Assembly (NCBI GenBank): GCA_013002285.1 | Contig: JABDKJ010000028.1 | Location: forward strand, 1-9,214 | Direction of reading: 5' to 3' | Source of the DNA: Flavobacteriales bacterium | Lineage (GTDB): Bacteria; Bacteroidota; Bacteroidia; Flavobacteriales; JABDKJ01 | Length of the DNA stretch: 9,214 bases | In this document: piece after piece, positions 6,500 to 9,214 of the stretch | Numbering within the stretch: the first letter of the stretch is position 1 | Layout of the letters: every line of letters starts with the position of its first letter | Made by a program: the position numbers and the translations under genes | Notes under the pieces: generated by a model | What the model was told of the DNA's origin: nothing | The model's input: the letters and a program-made list of their open reading frames with translations, nothing else | The model's database searches: none

Positions 6500-7275
6500 T
6501 GCACTTGCTTCTCTTGCATTCGTGTTCTGATCTCTTTCAATACTTTTTTCGTATATCTAGGAAAATCTGCATTCATCATCCAACCATAGTAGCTTGGTTC
6601 ATTGGTAAGAATGGATTCTACGGTCTTGCCCTTATGTTTTCCAAAATTAAAGATCTCTTCATCATTTTCATTCATGATGATCCTGCCGGCAAAATCAACA
6701 TTCTTTCCTGTTCCTCTTGAAAATTCGGCCAGGTGGTCTATAGAATTTTCTAATTCAGGATATCTGTCCAGCTGAGATTCAAGAACGTCTATTGTAGCAA
6801 TTACATCTGCTTCTGCAGAATGTGCGTTTACAAGTTCTTTATCGCAGTAGAACTTATAGGCAGCGACAAGAGTACGTTGCTCCATTTTGTGGAAAATAGT
6901 TTGAACATCAACGAATCGCTTTTTGGTAATGTCAAAACGTTCGCTTACTCGAAAGAACTCTTCAATGAGTAGAGGAATATCAAATCGATTTGAGTTATAG
7001 CCTGCAAGGTCTGCATCTCCTATGAAATCGTAGACCTCCTGGGCTAAATATTCAAATGTGGGAGCAGAGGCTACATCTTTATCATAAATGCCATGAATAG
7101 CAGAAGAGGCAGCAGGAATAGGGATCGTTGGATTTATTCTCTTCGTATACTTGTCCTTGCTTTGGTCTGGGTTTACTTTTATAATGCTGATCTCTACAAT
7201 TCTGTCTGTAGCTACATTAGTTCCTGTGGTCTCCAGATCGAAGAATGCCAAGGGCCTTTCAAGATTAATTTTCAT
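6496..7275 (-). CDS. DEDDh 3'-5' exonuclease (DNA polymerase III epsilon / RNase T superfamily)
   Basis: This 259-residue exonuclease carries the complete DEDDh active site: D13 and E15 in FFDLETTGT, D99 in GYNSNRFDIPLL, and H152 with D157 in NAHSAEADVIA. Such enzymes remove 3' nucleotides from DNA or RNA with two metal ions. After the catalytic domain (about 8-170) there is a second small domain with FGKHKGK (211-217) and PSYYGWMM. A block like this is found at the C-terminus of exonuclease X-like and related Bacteroidota exonucleases and may help bind nucleic acid. The pairing with the polymerase is not shown: it could be a stand-alone repair or RNA-processing enzyme. The ATG follows the PD40 gene by 15 bases and its TGA overlaps the FAH start, so it is the middle gene of a three-gene operon. 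Confidence 0.93.
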   Translation of the reverse strand: MKINLERPLAFFDLETTGTNVATDRIVEISIIKVNPDQSKDKYTKRINPTIPIPAASSAIHGIYDKDVASAPTFEYLAQEVYDFIGDADLAGYNSNRFDIPLLIEEFFRVSERFDITKKRFVDVQTIFHKMEQRTLVAAYKFYCDKELVNAHSAEADVIATIDVLESQLDRYPELENSIDHLAEFSRGTGKNVDFAGRIIMNENDEEIFNFGKHKGKTVESILTNEPSYYGWMMNADFPRYTKKVLKEIRTRMQEKQVQ

Positions 7276-7290
7276 TGAGGAATTGAGGTG

Positions 7291-8799
7291 TTACTGACTG
7301 ACTTGTAATCTAATTTCGTTGTTAAATTTATTCAGATTTTCAGTAGTAACCTCGATTTTTTCGAAATAGTTTTCGTAGCCATTCTCTTTTAGACTTAATT
7401 CATAGGTACCTGGTTTTAAGGCCAGCGTGTAACGTCTGGTGTTGGAATTCGCATAAAAGGTCCCGACAACATCACCTAATTCGTCCGTTACGACCATTGG
7501 CACGGAAGTAATTGCGTTGCCCTCATCATCTCTCAGATAAACGAGCATTACGGCATGTTTAAGAGTGGCTTCCTTATATTCGAAAGAATAAATGTCATAG
7601 CCCCCAAAACTGTCTTCTCCTACACTCGAAAAATATCCAGCATTTCCTTTTTCATTCAATGTAATGTTCTTGTCGTCCAACGGAGTGCTTAGAGGGTAAC
7701 CTAAATTCTTAGGGCTTTTCCATTCATTCTTATCTTTTTTAGAACGGAATAGATCTCTTTCTCCCATTCCTGGGTGCCCATCTGATGAAAAGTACATGTA
7801 ATTGTCGTATTGAGCTAGTTGTGGAAAGGTTTCATCCTTTTCAGTATTGATGTTCTCGCCCAAATTTATTGGCTCACTCCATTCACCATCAGGCAATTTT
7901 CTGGAAACGTAAATATCCTTGCCACCTAAACTACTTTCATGGTCGCTCGAGAAATACATTTCTTGAAGATCTTGAGATATGGTGATGCCATTGGTCAAGT
8001 CGTATCCCTTAAGGTTTTCATAGTTTTCCAAGGCAGAAATAAACTTTCCACTTGTATTGGAATAAGAATTCATGTTACCTGCAGAAATGCTGGAACCATT
8101 AAATACAAAGATCATTTCGCTTTTGGACGAGAGTCCAAGAGCAATGTCTGTTTTACTCGTGTTTACAGGGCTTTCTATGGTCCTTAAGCTCTTTAGTTTT
8201 TCATTGTCTTTATTGGCAATGAACACTTCGAAAGGCTTGTTGCCATTTGCTTGTTTTTTTCCTTGAACACTTTTTCTGTTCGATGAGAATACCAAGAGAT
8301 CTCCATCTGCAGTTGAAAACGGAAGTATGTCATCTTCTTTGGAATTTATACTGGATCCAAGATTTTCTATCTCAATGTTCAATGGATGCGCAGTTAGAGT
8401 TTGCCCAACTTTGCATGTACTTATCACTTTCTTCAAAGATCGCGTATCTCCTTTTGGTTCTCCTTTTATCTTTTTGTTTGCAATGTCCATTGCTTTCATG
8501 AACTCCCCATTTTTCATATAGGCATTCATAAGCTTACTTTCCATTGAAGGATCAGAGACCAGTGAATTAGCTTTTTCTAAATATTCAACTGCTTTAGAGG
8601 TGTTGTTCAATTTACTCATGCAATCTCCCAAAGTCTCCAAGAACAAAGCGTTGTTGGGTTCTTTTTGAGATAGTTTTTCATACAGATCTGCAGCCTCGGA
8701 AATATTTCCCTTGTCCAAGATTTTTTTTGCCTTCTTATCACTTAGTTGTGAAGTTGCCAGGATGGGCAAGAGCATTAATATGAAAAAAATTGATCGCAT
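7291..8799 (-). CDS. Exported TPR-PD40 repeat protein with C-terminal carboxypeptidase-regulatory-like domain
   Basis: This 502-residue envelope protein has four parts. A Sec signal peptide (1-17, ATS/Q cleavage) is followed by a TPR region at about 20-115 (NISEAADLYEKLSQKEPNN and SKAVEYLEKAN). A PD40 beta-propeller at about 155-408 has blade ends such as VFSSNRKS, YFSSDHESS with GGKDIYVS (292-299), YFSSDGHPG with RDLFRS, and FGGYDIYSF. A beta-sandwich domain at about 414-499 contains RYTLALKPGTYELSL and GYENYFEKIEV. This order is that of the Bacteroidota OmpA-family proteins, including the type IX secretion protein PorE, but the peptidoglycan-binding OmpA domain that usually ends them is missing. 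The stop is only 15 bases from the exonuclease ATG, so no broken remnant fits. Upstream there is an imperfect -7 box, TATTTTTA on the minus strand (8841-8834), and no clear Shine-Dalgarno. Likely periplasmic or outer-membrane attached; partner unknown. Confidence 0.87.
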   Translation of the reverse strand: MRSIFFILMLLPILATSQLSDKKAKKILDKGNISEAADLYEKLSQKEPNNALFLETLGDCMSKLNNTSKAVEYLEKANSLVSDPSMESKLMNAYMKNGEFMKAMDIANKKIKGEPKGDTRSLKKVISTCKVGQTLTAHPLNIEIENLGSSINSKEDDILPFSTADGDLLVFSSNRKSVQGKKQANGNKPFEVFIANKDNEKLKSLRTIESPVNTSKTDIALGLSSKSEMIFVFNGSSISAGNMNSYSNTSGKFISALENYENLKGYDLTNGITISQDLQEMYFSSDHESSLGGKDIYVSRKLPDGEWSEPINLGENINTEKDETFPQLAQYDNYMYFSSDGHPGMGERDLFRSKKDKNEWKSPKNLGYPLSTPLDDKNITLNEKGNAGYFSSVGEDSFGGYDIYSFEYKEATLKHAVMLVYLRDDEGNAITSVPMVVTDELGDVVGTFYANSNTRRYTLALKPGTYELSLKENGYENYFEKIEVTTENLNKFNNEIRLQVSQ

Positions 8800-8902
8800 T
8801 TAATCTTTTGTCTTAATTAGTTCACGGCTTCGATAAAAATAAGTTTGATACTTAACAATGTTCCAGAGCATTAATGTTTTTATAAACATGATCAAATGAA
8901 AA

Positions 8903-9214
8903 TCACTTCTTCTCAAGATTCACGATCTTTGGATGGATCTTACCATCCACTTCAGATCTGAGGATCACTATTTCATTGTAATATTCTTTGTAGCCATCTA
9001 CTTCAATGCTCATATTATAGTTTCCGGGAATAAGCGGAAGCATATACTTCCCACTTGTGCTTGGTCTATAGATCCCATAAATATTATCATCCATATCCAA
9101 AATGACTATGTCCGGTCTTAGTAATTCCTCGCTACCCATGCCCATAATTGAGTATTCCATGAATGCAGGTTTTAATTTTTCTTCATTGAAGATGACCCTG
9201 TAAATATCTAAGTC
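8903..9214 (-). CDS. Partial CDS: C-terminal part of a related envelope protein (5' end outside the window)
   Basis: The frame is open from the right edge (9214) to the TGA at 8905-8903 and gives 103 residues. The ATG at 9160 is internal: 18 more codons are open upstream with a sensible protein (DLDIYRVIFNEEKLKPAF), so the gene begins beyond the window. The visible end is a beta-rich domain with IVILDMDDNIYGIYRPS, then GKYMLPLIPGNYNMSIEVDG and YKEYYNEIVI. It aligns with the C-terminal domain of the neighbouring PD40 protein with about one gap, sharing PGxYxxS, GYxxY and a polar D-G turn. It is therefore likely to be a TPR/PD40-type protein or another carrier of the same carboxypeptidase-regulatory-like domain. 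The two genes are in the same direction, 103 bases apart, and may be related by duplication. The gap (8800-8902) holds no further gene. Confidence 0.75.
   Translation of the reverse strand, partial: DLDIYRVIFNEEKLKPAFMEYSIMGMGSEELLRPDIVILDMDDNIYGIYRPSTSGKYMLPLIPGNYNMSIEVDGYKEYYNEIVILRSEVDGKIHPKIVNLEKK

Noticed and set aside
8874..8889. Inverted repeat ATGTTT/AAACAT as a terminator of the partial right-edge gene
   Set aside because: Six AT-rich pairs without a following T-run on the minus strand are too weak.
9158..9160. ATG at 9160 as the start of the right-edge gene
   Set aside because: The frame stays open to the window edge with a sensible protein, and the remainder would be only the end of a domain.

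Overview
The window looks like a piece of chromosome from a member of the Bacteroidota, probably near the Flavobacteriales. The signs are a Bacteroidota-type small SRP RNA, a DUF4199 membrane protein beside a polyprenol-phosphate-type family 2 glycosyltransferase, and a MnmA with an extra internal segment. A TPR/PD40 envelope protein, TAnnTTTG-type -7 promoter boxes, and starts without clear Shine-Dalgarno sequences point the same way. Placement below phylum is inference.

Layout. The left end holds the SRP RNA gene on the minus strand (about 101 to 5), with its own -7 box at 108-115. Divergent from it is a plus-strand pair, DUF4199 protein (235-762) and GT2 glycosyltransferase (781-1791), with a -7 box at 207-214. 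The GT2 gene runs 58 bp into the convergent mnmA. mnmA (1734-2906) lies 9 nt downstream of a GT4 glycosyltransferase (2916-4034, TTG start), and the two probably form a minus-strand operon. A 91-bp divergent region with a plus-strand -7 box and a perfect 12-bp palindrome separates this pair from two plus-strand genes. These are a secreted MORN-repeat protein (4126-5121) and a lipoprotein (5179-5883). The lipoprotein gene ends one base from the end of a minus-strand operon read right to left: TPR/PD40 envelope protein (7291-8799), DEDDh exonuclease (6496-7275) and FAH-family hydrolase (5885-6499). The last two share an ATGA stop/start overlap. At the right edge is the 3' end of another minus-strand gene (8903 to the edge), whose C-terminal domain resembles that of the PD40 protein.

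How the genes relate. Housekeeping functions (SRP RNA, tRNA 2-thiouridylation, a proofreading-type exonuclease, a FAH-family enzyme) are mixed with envelope functions (two glycosyltransferases, a small membrane protein, a secreted repeat protein, a lipoprotein, and a PD40 protein of the kind found in outer-membrane or type IX secretion-associated proteins). Genes are tightly packed: there are two convergent junctions without an intergenic terminator, and no gap between genes exceeds about 135 bp. I see no mobile element, CRISPR array, tRNA or rRNA, and no clear sign of a new multi-gene system. The more unusual points are the GT2/mnmA overlap, the tandem duplication across the MORN gene's stop codon, and a PD40 protein without the usual OmpA domain next to a related gene.
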